Positions 1-7,130 of a stretch of DNA of 55,376 nt are shown here, one piece after another. Origin of the DNA: Chloroflexota bacterium (GTDB lineage Bacteria > Chloroflexota > Anaerolineae > J102); the NCBI GenBank assembly GCA_029782215.1, contig JAKOVD010000099.1:1-55376 (forward strand). Direction: 5' to 3'. How positions within the stretch are numbered: position 1 is the stretch's first letter; every line of letters begins with the position of its first letter. Made by a program: the position numbers and the translations under genes. The notes under the pieces are model-generated. The model saw nothing but the letters and a program-made list of their open reading frames with translations. It was not told the origin of the DNA and searched no databases.

Positions 1-192
1 CGGGAAGGATGCTGGCTGATTGGCAGTGGCACCGTGGAGAGTGGCGCCAAGCAATACAAAGAACGTCTCAGTGGTCCGGGCATGCGTTGGAGCCGCAAGG
101 GCATCGAGAATCTTATCCCAATCCGCTCGGCGGTTCTCTCTCGTCGCTTCGATCAAGTCTGGGATGCCGTCAGGCCTTCTCCCCCAAACTGA
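1..192 (+). CDS. transposase, C-terminal fragment (ISKra4-like)
   Basis: This is the last 63 residues of an open frame that enters from outside the window and stops at TGA 190-192. The peptide contains IGSGTVESGAKQ, then GPGMRWSRKG and SRRFDQVW, which is the arrangement seen at the C-terminus of ISKra4-type transposases, where the Glu of the GSG-VES motif is the last catalytic acid. No start or terminal inverted repeat of the element is visible, so I cannot say whether the element is intact upstream. The family name rests on recalled motif resemblance and is less certain than the call of transposase. Confidence 0.7.
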   Translation, partial: REGCWLIGSGTVESGAKQYKERLSGPGMRWSRKGIENLIPIRSAVLSRRFDQVWDAVRPSPPN

Positions 193-222
193 AATGCACC
201 CTGTGCCCCTACCCACAAAACG

Positions 223-259
223 AAGCGCCTCCGGCGGGAGATTCCCGCCGGAGGCGCTT
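223..259 (-). terminator. strong hairpin terminator after yceI
   Basis: A perfect 17-bp stem (223-239 with 243-259) encloses a 3-nt loop. Read on the minus strand it lies about 30 nt after the yceI stop and is followed by CGTTTT, as expected of an intrinsic terminator. It may also stop readthrough from the transposase fragment on the plus strand. Confidence 0.8.
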
Positions 260-290
260 GTGAAGGAGGAAGGCCAGGGGTAGGGTGCGA

Positions 291-842
291 TCAGGCGGTG
301 GCAGCCGCAGCTTCGGCCACTTCCTGCTTGATGATCTCGAGCTCGATCCTGATGTTGATGTGGTCGCTGACGAGCCAACCGCCCGTTTCCAGGCCCACGT
401 TCCAGGTCAGGCCCCATTCCTTGCGGCTGATCTTGGTGGTGGCTTCGAAGCCGGCATTGGTGGTGCCCCAGGGTGACTTGGACTTGCCGTGGAATTGCGT
501 ATCCAGGACCACAGGGTGAGTGACGCCGTGGATGGTCAGGTCGCCATGAATCAAACCGTGCTCGTCGCTCTTCTTCTCGATGCGGGTGCTCTTGAAGGTC
601 AGGTAGGGATGGTTCTCGACATCGAGGAAGTCGGCCGACCGTAGATGGGCGTCGCGGTTAGCGTCACGGGTGTTGATGCTGGCAGCTTCGATCTGCACCT
701 CGACCGCTGAACGCTCGGGGTTTTCCTCGTCGAACTCGACGGTGCCGTTGACCTTTTCGAACTCACCGTGTACGTTGGTGATCATCATATGGCGAGCGGT
801 AAAGCCGACGCGGGTGTGGGAAGAGTCAATGATCCAGGACAT
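291..842 (-). CDS. YceI family protein
   Basis: 183 residues beginning MSWIIDSSHTRVGFTARHMM. The YceI family is a lipocalin-like beta barrel that binds isoprenoid or other amphiphilic lipids. Family features visible are the N-terminal DSSHTRVGF segment, the VxGEFEKVNGTVEFD stretch, the RDAHLRSADFLDVENHPYLTF block and the DLTIHGVTHPV block. There is no signal peptide, so this is a cytoplasmic form. I chose the ATG at 842 because AAGGAG lies 8 nt upstream and the conserved domain begins there; the frame stays open further upstream but without similarity. It follows marR by 100 nt on the same strand and both are likely transcribed from the marR promoter. The exact ligand is unknown. Confidence 0.92.
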   Translation of the reverse strand: MSWIIDSSHTRVGFTARHMMITNVHGEFEKVNGTVEFDEENPERSAVEVQIEAASINTRDANRDAHLRSADFLDVENHPYLTFKSTRIEKKSDEHGLIHGDLTIHGVTHPVVLDTQFHGKSKSPWGTTNAGFEATTKISRKEWGLTWNVGLETGGWLVSDHINIRIELEIIKQEVAEAAAATA

Positions 843-942
843 GAGAGGGCTCCTTGTAAATAGGAATAGAGATGGAATGTGACGGAATTTTGGAGGCTGC
901 CCGTAGGCAGGGTTTTGTTGGTCTGTGGTCAGAGTTCGTTGG

Positions 943-1398
943 TCAGCCGGCGCTGAGGCCGTGTCCAAGCTTGCGGCAGAGATCGCCGAGGGCTTGCTGC
1001 TCGTCGGGCGTGAGTACGCTCATCATCGTGGCGATAGCGCCCACGTGTCCGGGGAGGACGGAGGTAATGAGTTCCTCGCCCGCCGGCGTCAGCCTCACGG
1101 TCACGCGCCGGCGATCATCCGCATCGCGCTGCCTCTCGACCAGGCCGCGCTTCTCGAGGTTTTCGAGGACCAGGCTCAGATTGCCAGGACTGGTCAGCAG
1201 CTTGGCGCCGATGGCGTTCTGGCACAGCGGTCCCAGGTGGTACAGGGTTTCCAGGGTGCCAAACTGGCTCACAGTCAGATCGGGATGCGTTCTGATCTGT
1301 CCCAGCTTTGCCAACACGGAGTCGGTCGCTCGAGTCAGCTTGATGAAGGTGTTAAGGGCGAGGATTTCCTGCGGCGTTCCCTGGTAGTGGGTAGGCAT
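943..1398 (-). CDS. MarR family transcriptional regulator
   Basis: 151-residue winged-helix regulator. Residues about 40-105 hold the MarR DNA-binding core: LTVSQFGTLETLYHLGPLCQ, then the recognition helix region LTSPGNLSLVLENLEKRGLV, and the wing RDADDRRRVTVRLTPAGEEL. The flanking helices would form the dimer and ligand-binding interface. The gene sits directly upstream of yceI on the same strand and immediately downstream of a palindromic operator and a good promoter, so it probably represses itself and yceI. The ATG at 1398 has only a weak ribosome-binding site. The inducer cannot be read from the sequence. Confidence 0.92.
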   Translation of the reverse strand: MPTHYQGTPQEILALNTFIKLTRATDSVLAKLGQIRTHPDLTVSQFGTLETLYHLGPLCQNAIGAKLLTSPGNLSLVLENLEKRGLVERQRDADDRRRVTVRLTPAGEELITSVLPGHVGAIATMMSVLTPDEQQALGDLCRKLGHGLSAG

Positions 1399-1411
1399 GG
1401 CTCAGTCGTTC

Positions 1412-1447
1412 AACATCAAATCGTTTAACATCAAATCGTTTGATGTT
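1412..1447 (-). promoter_or_regulatory. marR-yceI operator (tandem repeat plus palindrome)
   Basis: A 15-nt unit AACATCAAATCGTTT occurs twice in direct tandem (1412-1426 and 1427-1441). The second copy forms a perfect 9-bp inverted repeat, AACATCAAA-TCG-TTTGATGTT (1427-1447). It lies between the -10 element and the marR start codon, the usual place for a MarR autorepressor site. Confidence 0.75.
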
Positions 1448-1450
1448 GAA

Positions 1451-1479
1451 ATAATAGATCGTTGTCGTCGCCCCGTCAA
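1451..1479 (-). promoter_or_regulatory. sigma-70 promoter of marR-yceI
   Basis: On the minus strand TTGACG (1479-1474) and TATTAT (1456-1451) are separated by exactly 17 nt. The start point would fall in the repeated operator just downstream, so repressor binding would block initiation. Confidence 0.75.
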
Positions 1480-1530
1480 GTACGCTCGCTTCCCATTGCG
1501 AAAGTTCCTGACAAGTGGCGTTTTCCATTC

Positions 1531-1550
1531 TTGACACGAACATATGTTCT
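1531..1550 (+). promoter_or_regulatory. LexA-type SOS box over a -35 element
   Basis: CGAACATATGTTCT at 1537-1550 fits the Gram-positive LexA consensus CGAACRNRYGTTYG at 13 of 14 positions and contains the perfect palindrome GAACATATGTTC. It abuts a consensus TTGACA at 1531-1536, so a bound repressor would cover the promoter of the radical-SAM gene starting at 1567. The -10 element is not clear. Confidence 0.65.
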
Positions 1551-1566
1551 ATTTTACGATCAGAGC

Positions 1567-2472
1567 ATGCCCGCCAGCGATCGCACCCGCTATATCGAGA
1601 TCGACGTCCAGTCCGCCCTGACGCACATGGACAACGCCCGCATGCCCGGCATGAAGTGGTCGCTCAATCCCTACCGGGGCTGTCGGCATGGCTGCGTCTA
1701 CTGCTACGCTCGCTATACCCACACCTTCCTGGAGCTCGATCCCAGCGCCGATTTTGCTCAAACCGTCTTTGTCAAGCGCAATCTGGCGTCCGCCCTGCGC
1801 CGCGATCTGCGACAGTCCACCTGGCGCCGCGAGCGCATCAGCATCGGCACGGCCACCGACCCCTACCAGCCGGTCGAGGGTCGCTGCCAGCTCACGCGTG
1901 GCGCCCTGCTCGTGCTCCGCGAGCAGCTTACCCCGGCCGGCCTGGTGACCAAGAACACCCTCGCCCTGCGCGACGCCGATATCATGGCCTCGCTGGCGCA
2001 GGCTGCCGGCTTTCACCTGATCATGTCGATCACGACGCTGGATGAGGCGCTGGCCAGGGACCTGGAGCCCGACGTGCCCAGCCCGCAGCAGCGCCTGCGG
2101 GCGGTGCGCGAGCTGGCGCAGGCGGGCGTGCCTGTGTCGGTGGCGGCTGCGCCTGTCCTGCCCGGCATCACCGACGGCGAGGCGCAGTTGGCGGCCTTGT
2201 TCGAGGCTGCCTATGACCACGGCGCCGACGTCGCCTTCTACCAGCCCTTTCGCATGTACGCGGCCACGCGTGTCAGCCTCTTCCAGTATCTGCACGCCCA
2301 TCGCCCCGACCTGCTCGAGCCCTATCGCCGCGCCTACGACACTGCCCAGGATCCGCCGTCGCCCTACCGCCAGCAGCTCCGTGAACGCATCCAACGCATC
2401 CGCCAACGTCTCGGCCCCCGCCATCCCCAACCCGACCCCGTCCCCGCTGGACAGCTCAGCCTTGGACTCTAG
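1567..2472 (+). CDS. SPL-like radical SAM protein (Rv2578c type)
   Basis: 301 residues. The radical-SAM cluster-binding motif CX3CX2C is C39-C43-C46 in NPYRGCRHGCVYCYARY, and later blocks ERISIGTATDPYQPVE and LVTKNTLALRD match the Rv2578c/spore-photoproduct-lyase-like group. These proteins carry a 4Fe-4S cluster and cleave S-adenosylmethionine; the reaction of this subgroup is not firmly established, but DNA repair has been suggested from the lyase resemblance. I start at ATG 1567, downstream of the promoter/LexA box; a longer in-frame start at 1462 would place the box inside the gene. The ribosome-binding site is weak. A damage-inducible role fits the box upstream. The HxlR gene follows after 28 nt. 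Confidence 0.88.
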   Translation: MPASDRTRYIEIDVQSALTHMDNARMPGMKWSLNPYRGCRHGCVYCYARYTHTFLELDPSADFAQTVFVKRNLASALRRDLRQSTWRRERISIGTATDPYQPVEGRCQLTRGALLVLREQLTPAGLVTKNTLALRDADIMASLAQAAGFHLIMSITTLDEALARDLEPDVPSPQQRLRAVRELAQAGVPVSVAAAPVLPGITDGEAQLAALFEAAYDHGADVAFYQPFRMYAATRVSLFQYLHAHRPDLLEPYRRAYDTAQDPPSPYRQQLRERIQRIRQRLGPRHPQPDPVPAGQLSLGL

Positions 2473-2500
2473 GCGTTGAACGTTGAATGAGGCTACGAAG

Positions 2501-3031
2501 ATGACCGATCACCCGCAATCCCCCACGCCTCCCGCCTTACGCATTACGCAGTACGCATTACGCAGCACTCCTCACTCCTGCCGCCGCTACGACGTCACTG
2601 CCCCTCTTGCCCGCGCCCTGGACCTTGTGGGGGAGCGCTGGACGCTGCTCCTGATCCGCCAGCTTCTCAGCGGCGACCAGCGCTATGCCGACCTGCACAC
2701 GGCCCTCCTGGGCATGAGCAGCAATCTGCTCAGCTCTCGCCTCCGGCGGCTGCAGGCCGCCGGGATCATCGAACGGGTGCAGCTTAACGGCGGCAGCGCC
2801 CAGTTCTACCGGCTCACGCCGGGTGGAGAGGGGCTGGCGCCGGTCGTCTGGGCGCTCGACGCCTGGGCGCAGGAGTACCTGGAACAGGCCCCGGAGGAAG
2901 CTCTGGCCGCAGCGCAAAGCTCACCGGCCCATGACCGCTGCGGCCACAAGCTGTCCCTGCAGTGGTACTGCAGCCACTGCGGCCGCGCCGTCAGGGACAC
3001 CGAGCTGGAGCCGCCGCCTCCTCTCCTTTAA
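2501..3031 (+). CDS. HxlR family transcriptional regulator
   Basis: 176 residues. The HxlR winged helix spans about residues 30-115: the start CRRYDVTAPLARALDLVGE, then WTLLLIRQLLSGDQRYADL, LLSSRLRRLQAAGIIERV and the wing with YRLTPGGEGL. The C-terminus carries CSHCGR, with C at 138 and others that might bind a metal. ATG 2501 is preferred because TGAGG sits 8 nt upstream; ATG 2483 is possible. The first ~30 residues are encoded by an intergenic-type repeat (TACGCA units) and are probably not functional, so the original start may have been displaced by repeat insertion. The target genes are unknown. Confidence 0.85.
   Translation: MTDHPQSPTPPALRITQYALRSTPHSCRRYDVTAPLARALDLVGERWTLLLIRQLLSGDQRYADLHTALLGMSSNLLSSRLRRLQAAGIIERVQLNGGSAQFYRLTPGGEGLAPVVWALDAWAQEYLEQAPEEALAAAQSSPAHDRCGHKLSLQWYCSHCGRAVRDTELEPPPPLL
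2537..2580. repeat. TACGCA-type dispersed repeat
   Basis: Iterations of TTACGCA/GTACGCA followed by GCACTCCTCACTCC. A related copy lies at 22553-22612 just before smc. Here it falls inside the 5' part of the HxlR frame. Confidence 0.7.
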
Positions 3032-3063
3032 GATGCGACGCACCTTCGAGGTGCGTCGCATCT
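3031..3063. repeat. palindromic repeat (GTGCGTCGCA family), copy 1
   Basis: A perfect 15-bp inverted repeat (3031-3045 with 3049-3063) around a TCG loop. It starts on the stop codon of the HxlR gene and lies between two convergent genes, so it may act as a bidirectional terminator. Related copies are at 52537-52567 and 53980-54008. Confidence 0.85.
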
Positions 3064-3072
3064 GGACCAAAC

Positions 3073-4563
3073 CTAGAGGTAGCCCGGATCCTCTTCCAGC
3101 ACCATCCGGCCTTCGCTGTCGCGCACAAAGTCCATCGGGCCTTGCGGCACGTGGCTGTCGATGACCAGGTGTTGGGCATCCATGCCCTCCCACATGACCT
3201 GGAAGGGGGCCTTGCCCGGCGCCCATTTCTCCGTGATCACCACACCGTGGCCGGGCAGGATGGTGAAGGCCATCAGGCGGGGATCATCGGGATTCTGCAA
3301 CGACTGCGCCCGGCTGAAGGCGCTCTTGACCGCCAGCGCCTGAGCGCCGGTTCCACAAGACACAATGTAGTGGAAATAGGGTGGCTCCAGGGGTACGTAC
3401 TCGACAAACCTGGGATCATACGACAACACCCCACGGTGCCCGTGCAGCTTCGAGCGCACCACGGGCGCCTCCCCCGGCGCCTTCCATTCACCTTCCAGCC
3501 TGACGATGGGCAGCATGGAATCCATGTCCATCATCTCCACGGCCTCCGTCGAGGGGGGATCGTTGCGCTTATCTGCGACCTGGCGCACTTCGGCGCCGAT
3601 TCCCCCTGGCCGCACACCCGTGATCACCACCAGCTCATCCTCGGTGAGGTTGTCCTTGTCCACAGGGCGAGCGCTGCCGGTGATCGTCGCCACCAGGGCA
3701 TTGATCTCGGGATCCCAACTTGCATAGCAGCCTTCGCTGTACTGGCTGGAAACGGCATCCGCCACCGCCGGCAGGTTGACCAGCTCGGCAATGCGCACCA
3801 TATCCGTGAAGAAATTGCGCTTGCCAAGCTCGCGTGATGCCCGCAGCATGGCGCCCGGCGTTTCCAACTGCTGCCACGCCTCGTAGGGCATGGCATCGCC
3901 CACCACCACGTGCGCGTTCACGTCGCGCGTGCTGACCGTTGTCACCGTGCGCAGCACGATGTCTTCGTAGAAGCCCGGACCCGCCGGGCTCTTGGGATAG
4001 GCGCCCACCAGGTCAAAGTGGCGCACGTACTCGGGATGATCTTCCCCGACCATCAAGAGGATGCGGAGGCACTTCATCTGGGCCTGGATCAGCCGCTCGA
4101 TCGACAAGATCGGCCCGCCACGGCGACCCTGCTCAAAGAGGACACCGTACGCCTGGGGCGCCAGACCGGGAAACTCGTAGTCTTCAGGATCAGGCGGTTC
4201 CTTGACAAGGATACGCTCGAAATAGTCCGTCAGTTCCTGCAGCTCAGAAGGCTGGATGTGGACCAGCGTATAGACCGTGGGGTTGCGCTCCAGCTTGTAG
4301 CGGATACGTCCGGTGAGCATCAACGCCTGGCGCCAATTCACCACATCACCATAGCGCGCCGTAGTCAGCAAGATGTCCGTCTCGTTCGTCGGCCGGTCCT
4401 GGAGCGTGTGGCCGGACGCTGCAAAGGCCCCCAATACTCCCCGAACGGTCTCTTCCAAGGCCGGTGTCAGGACCCCAGGCACATAGGCGACCTTGACCTG
4501 TTTCAGCCAGGCATGCTGAGGCTTGCTGGTGACGGCAGTGGTCAGTTGCGGCACAATCATCAT
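3073..4563 (-). CDS. unrecognised 496-residue cytoplasmic protein
   Basis: I do not recognise this family. The protein begins MMIVPQLTTAVTSKPQ, has no signal peptide or membrane segment, and appears to be a soluble mixed alpha/beta protein. Notable stretches are VKVAYVPGVLTPALEETVR near the N-terminus, YSEGCYASWDPEINALVATI near residue 275, KLHGHRGVLSYDPRFVEYV near residue 370 and HYIVSCGTGAQA near residue 405, which could be active-site loops. AAGGAAGGAAGG immediately precedes the first ATG, a strong ribosome-binding site. It is convergent with the HxlR gene and shares its strand with osmC. The layout slightly recalls sugar-isomerase-like two-domain proteins, but I cannot support that. Confidence 0.85.
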   Translation of the reverse strand: MMIVPQLTTAVTSKPQHAWLKQVKVAYVPGVLTPALEETVRGVLGAFAASGHTLQDRPTNETDILLTTARYGDVVNWRQALMLTGRIRYKLERNPTVYTLVHIQPSELQELTDYFERILVKEPPDPEDYEFPGLAPQAYGVLFEQGRRGGPILSIERLIQAQMKCLRILLMVGEDHPEYVRHFDLVGAYPKSPAGPGFYEDIVLRTVTTVSTRDVNAHVVVGDAMPYEAWQQLETPGAMLRASRELGKRNFFTDMVRIAELVNLPAVADAVSSQYSEGCYASWDPEINALVATITGSARPVDKDNLTEDELVVITGVRPGGIGAEVRQVADKRNDPPSTEAVEMMDMDSMLPIVRLEGEWKAPGEAPVVRSKLHGHRGVLSYDPRFVEYVPLEPPYFHYIVSCGTGAQALAVKSAFSRAQSLQNPDDPRLMAFTILPGHGVVITEKWAPGKAPFQVMWEGMDAQHLVIDSHVPQGPMDFVRDSEGRMVLEEDPGYL

Positions 4564-4705
4564 CCTTCCTTCCTTGGGTTGATCCTCACGGCCACGCGAT
4601 CACCCGTCGACGAGTGACCGGCGTTGGTCATGTAGGCGCAGTTTACATCACCGGCGCGGGCGCCGCAACCAACGCAAACGGTCTTGCAGGGCCGGCGGGT
4701 GTCTG

Positions 4706-5125
4706 TCAAGGCCTTTCGATCCGGTAGGTGTGCTCAATCGTTGCGGTCTTGCCCAGCATGATGGAGGCCGAGCAGTACTTCTCCGCCGAGAGAGCAATGG
4801 CTCGCTGCAGCTTGTCCTCGTCGATATCGCCATGGGCGACGTACTCGATGGCGATGTGCGTGTACACGCGGGGAGCTTCCGGAGCGCGATCGCCTTTGAC
4901 ATTGACCTCAAGGCCGGTGACGGGCTGGCGCTGCTTGTTGAGGATGTCAACGACGTCGATAGCGGTACAACCGGCAACACCGGCCAACAGGAGTTCCATA
5001 GGGCTGGGACCGGCGCTAGTGGCGCCCTCGGCCGGCAACGCGTCCATGACCACCGTGTGGCCGGAAGCGGTGCGGGCAGCATGGGTCGAGTCGGCAATCC
5101 AGCGGGAAAATACTTCGTTTGACAT
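4706..5125 (-). CDS. OsmC family peroxiredoxin
   Basis: 139 residues of the OsmC/Ohr fold, which reduces organic hydroperoxides with two cysteines. The two conserved cysteines are C53 in LLAGVAGCTAIDV and C118 in ALSAEKYCSASIML, and the middle holds GLEVNVKGDRAPEAPRVYTH. The length and lack of an Ohr-specific N-terminus place it nearer the OsmC/YhfA branch. AAAGGTG lies 5 nt upstream of ATG 5125. It follows the methyltransferase gene by 45 nt on the same strand and may be co-transcribed with it. Confidence 0.92.
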   Translation of the reverse strand: MSNEVFSRWIADSTHAARTASGHTVVMDALPAEGATSAGPSPMELLLAGVAGCTAIDVVDILNKQRQPVTGLEVNVKGDRAPEAPRVYTHIAIEYVAHGDIDEDKLQRAIALSAEKYCSASIMLGKTATIEHTYRIERP

Positions 5126-5170
5126 GATAACACCTTTGCGGTCGCTTCGATTCGGGCTCCTCAGAGCCGG

Positions 5171-5743
5171 CTACTTGGAGAGAACGACGTGGGCATTGAA
5201 CCCTTCCACGCTGACGTCGATGACGCTGGCGCCGGCGGCACTGAAGAGGCCGGCGAGGGCCGGGGGACTATAGAAATGGCTTTGCATCAGGGCCATCTTC
5301 TCGGCCACGGCCAGGAACTTGACGGCCAGCTTGCGGAGGTCGGGCTCTTCGATGACGAGACGGCCGCCCGGTCGCAGGACACGGACGAGCTCGCCGGCTG
5401 CCGCCGTTTGGTCGGCGAAGTGGTGAAACGCATCCACGATGTAGATACGATCGATGCTGCTGGTGGCAAAAGGCAGGTGTTCGGCCACGGCCCGCGCCGC
5501 CAGCAGCCGCTTGTCCAGCGTCTGCGAGAGCATGCCCGGCGAAGGGTCCACGACGATGAGGCGGGCGCCGGCGCCGCTGAGGGCCGCCGCCACGCGTCCT
5601 GTACCGCCGCCGATGTCCAACACCACCTGCCCCGGCTCCACCTGCAAGTGGTTGAACAGGGTGTCGTGGCCAAGCCATCTGAACACCCGATCATACAAAG
5701 GCGCCACCCAGTTGAAATGTCCGTATCGCGGTCTTGTAGTCAT
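5171..5743 (-). CDS. class I SAM-dependent methyltransferase
   Basis: 190 residues. The SAM-binding loop is VVLDIGGGTGRVA (about residues 40-52), followed by the acidic motif LIVVDPSPGML and motif III-like LVRVLRPGGRLVIEEP. The start HFNWVAPLYDRVF resembles the UbiE/MenG branch that methylates quinone precursors, but the protein is shorter than those enzymes and the substrate cannot be told. I chose ATG 5743, before the conserved start; an upstream start at 5809 would run into the tRNA terminator. It lies between the tRNA-Arg terminator and osmC. Confidence 0.85.
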   Translation of the reverse strand: MTTRPRYGHFNWVAPLYDRVFRWLGHDTLFNHLQVEPGQVVLDIGGGTGRVAAALSGAGARLIVVDPSPGMLSQTLDKRLLAARAVAEHLPFATSSIDRIYIVDAFHHFADQTAAAGELVRVLRPGGRLVIEEPDLRKLAVKFLAVAEKMALMQSHFYSPPALAGLFSAAGASVIDVSVEGFNAHVVLSK

Positions 5744-5813
5744 AGGTGCTCTGACGCGGGTTCTGGCCTCCCGGTTACGGGCGGGTGCGACCAACGGTTG
5801 ACCGGACAAGAAA

Positions 5814-5857
5814 GAGAGGCAGTCACCTGGTCGTCATTGACCACGCGACTGCCTCTC
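5814..5857 (-). terminator. terminator of tRNA-Arg
   Basis: GAGAGGCAGTC and GACTGCCTCTC form an 11-bp stem with a second inner TGGTC/GACCA stem. On the minus strand it starts directly after the tRNA CCA end and is followed by TTTCTTGT. Confidence 0.8.
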
Positions 5858-5858
5858 C

Positions 5859-5934
5859 TGGCACCCCCGGAGGGATTCGAACCCCCAACCCCCTGTTCCG
5901 AAGACAGGTGCTCTGGCCCTTGAGCTACGGAGGC
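5859..5934 (-). tRNA. tRNA-Arg (TCG anticodon)
   Basis: A 76-nt cloverleaf on the minus strand: acceptor GCCTCCG pairs with CGGGGGT (one G-U at each weak position), D stem GCTC/GAGC, anticodon stem CCTGT/ACAGG with loop CTTCGGA, variable GGGTT, T arm GGGGG-TTCGAAT-CCCTC and an encoded CCA. The anticodon TCG reads arginine CGN codons. It is expressed from its own promoter at 5998-6027 and has its own terminator. Confidence 0.95.
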
Positions 5935-5997
5935 GTGAGTACAAATGGATTTGCCGGCGCATCGCAGAACCGGCGTCTGCGCTGAGCATATGGGCGA

Positions 5998-6027
5998 AGT
6001 ATAGGGGGCGACAGAAAGGGGTGTCAA
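5998..6027 (-). promoter_or_regulatory. strong sigma-70 promoter of tRNA-Arg
   Basis: TTGACA (6027-6022) and TATACT (6003-5998) on the minus strand are separated by 18 nt. The -35 element overlaps the stop codon of the upstream gene that ends at 6024. Confidence 0.8.
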
Positions 6028-7055
6028 ACGCGCCGCCGCCAGATAAGCCAGGCCACCATGCCGGCCGCGAGGATGAACCCGGCGCCGCCGAACAGGTCCA
6101 CGGGCAGCAGGCCCCCGCCGCGAGCGCCGTCTTGCGATGGCAGCAGCCTCCCCAGGAGGCCCGGTGTGGGCGTGGCGGTGGGCGTGCGGGTGGGTGACGG
6201 CGTGTTCGTCGGCCTGGCAGTCGCCGTTGGCGTGGCCGTCGGGCTCGGCGTCACCGTTGCCGTAGGCATCATCGTGGGACTGGATGTCGCCGTCGGGCTG
6301 GGGGTGCTGGTCGGGCTGGCGGTGGCCGTGGGCGCCGCCTTTGTCGCCGGCGCCGCCACGACCCGGGGCTGGGTGGGCTGCGCAAGGGGGGCCGCCGTCG
6401 GGGGCGGCGGTGTGCGGGTCGGCGCCGGAGCCACGCTGTCATCGGGATAGAGGGCGATGGCATCCACAAAGATGAGGTTGTCGCCGGTGCTGCGCGGATG
6501 GTCGACCAGGAAGAACACGGTCATGGTGCTGCCCTGCGCCTGCGCCTTCACGTCGATATTGGGGCCCTGGCCTTCGGGATAGTTGAGAATCCGGCCTGGT
6601 CCCCAGTGGACCGGACCCCACACCACAGTCGAGGCGTTGGGATCGGTGCCGCCCGTCGGGTCAATCCCCAGTTGGCGGCCAAACGTGTCGGCGTACTTGG
6701 GGTCCGGCGCCCCCCAGGCAATGCTTGCACGGTAGCCCTGGCCCGCGGTCACCGGCACCTGCGTATAGATGCCGGCCTTGAAAGTGCCGCCGTTGCTCCA
6801 CATCCGCAGACTGGGCTCGCCAAATGCCGAATCGCTGTCACGCATATAGGTGAGATCACCCCCGAGCACGAACTCGTTCCAACCGTTGGGAATCTCCCGC
6901 GGTGGGCTGCCGTGAAAGCCGTCCATGCCGCAGACCTCGCGCGGCAGGACGTTCGGCGGGTCGCAGGGATGAGCGGCCAGCGCCGCCGCCGGGATGAGCA
7001 ACCCCGCCAGGACGGCAGCACAGGCGAAAGCGATGAGGTGTCGGGATGAAACCAT
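6024..7055 (-). CDS. exported, membrane-anchored protein with Pro/Thr stalk
   Basis: 343 residues, function unknown. A signal peptide (residues 1-28, ending PAAALA) is followed by a beta-rich, possibly carbohydrate-binding-like domain (about 29-205) with CDPPNVLPREVCGMDGFHG, YRASIAWGAPDP, LGIDPTGGTDP and IFVDAIALYPDD. Then comes a Pro/Thr/Ala-rich stalk (about 206-300) and a C-terminal hydrophobic segment ending WLIWRRRV that would anchor it. The domain has the look of a jelly-roll adhesive module. The neighbouring gene at 7131-7832 encodes a paralogue without stalk and anchor, so the two arose by tandem duplication. The ribosome-binding site is weak. Confidence 0.85.
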   Translation of the reverse strand: MVSSRHLIAFACAAVLAGLLIPAAALAAHPCDPPNVLPREVCGMDGFHGSPPREIPNGWNEFVLGGDLTYMRDSDSAFGEPSLRMWSNGGTFKAGIYTQVPVTAGQGYRASIAWGAPDPKYADTFGRQLGIDPTGGTDPNASTVVWGPVHWGPGRILNYPEGQGPNIDVKAQAQGSTMTVFFLVDHPRSTGDNLIFVDAIALYPDDSVAPAPTRTPPPPTAAPLAQPTQPRVVAAPATKAAPTATASPTSTPSPTATSSPTMMPTATVTPSPTATPTATARPTNTPSPTRTPTATPTPGLLGRLLPSQDGARGGGLLPVDLFGGAGFILAAGMVAWLIWRRRV

Positions 7056-7130
7056 AGGGATGATGTCTTGTAGGGGAGATTGGTGCGGTCAGGGCGCCGC
7101 GGGGCCGTCAGCGGGGCCGTCAGCGGCTCG

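Noticed and set aside
1462..1566. N-terminal extension of the radical-SAM gene
   Set aside because: It would place the LexA box and promoter inside the coding sequence and has no similarity to the family.
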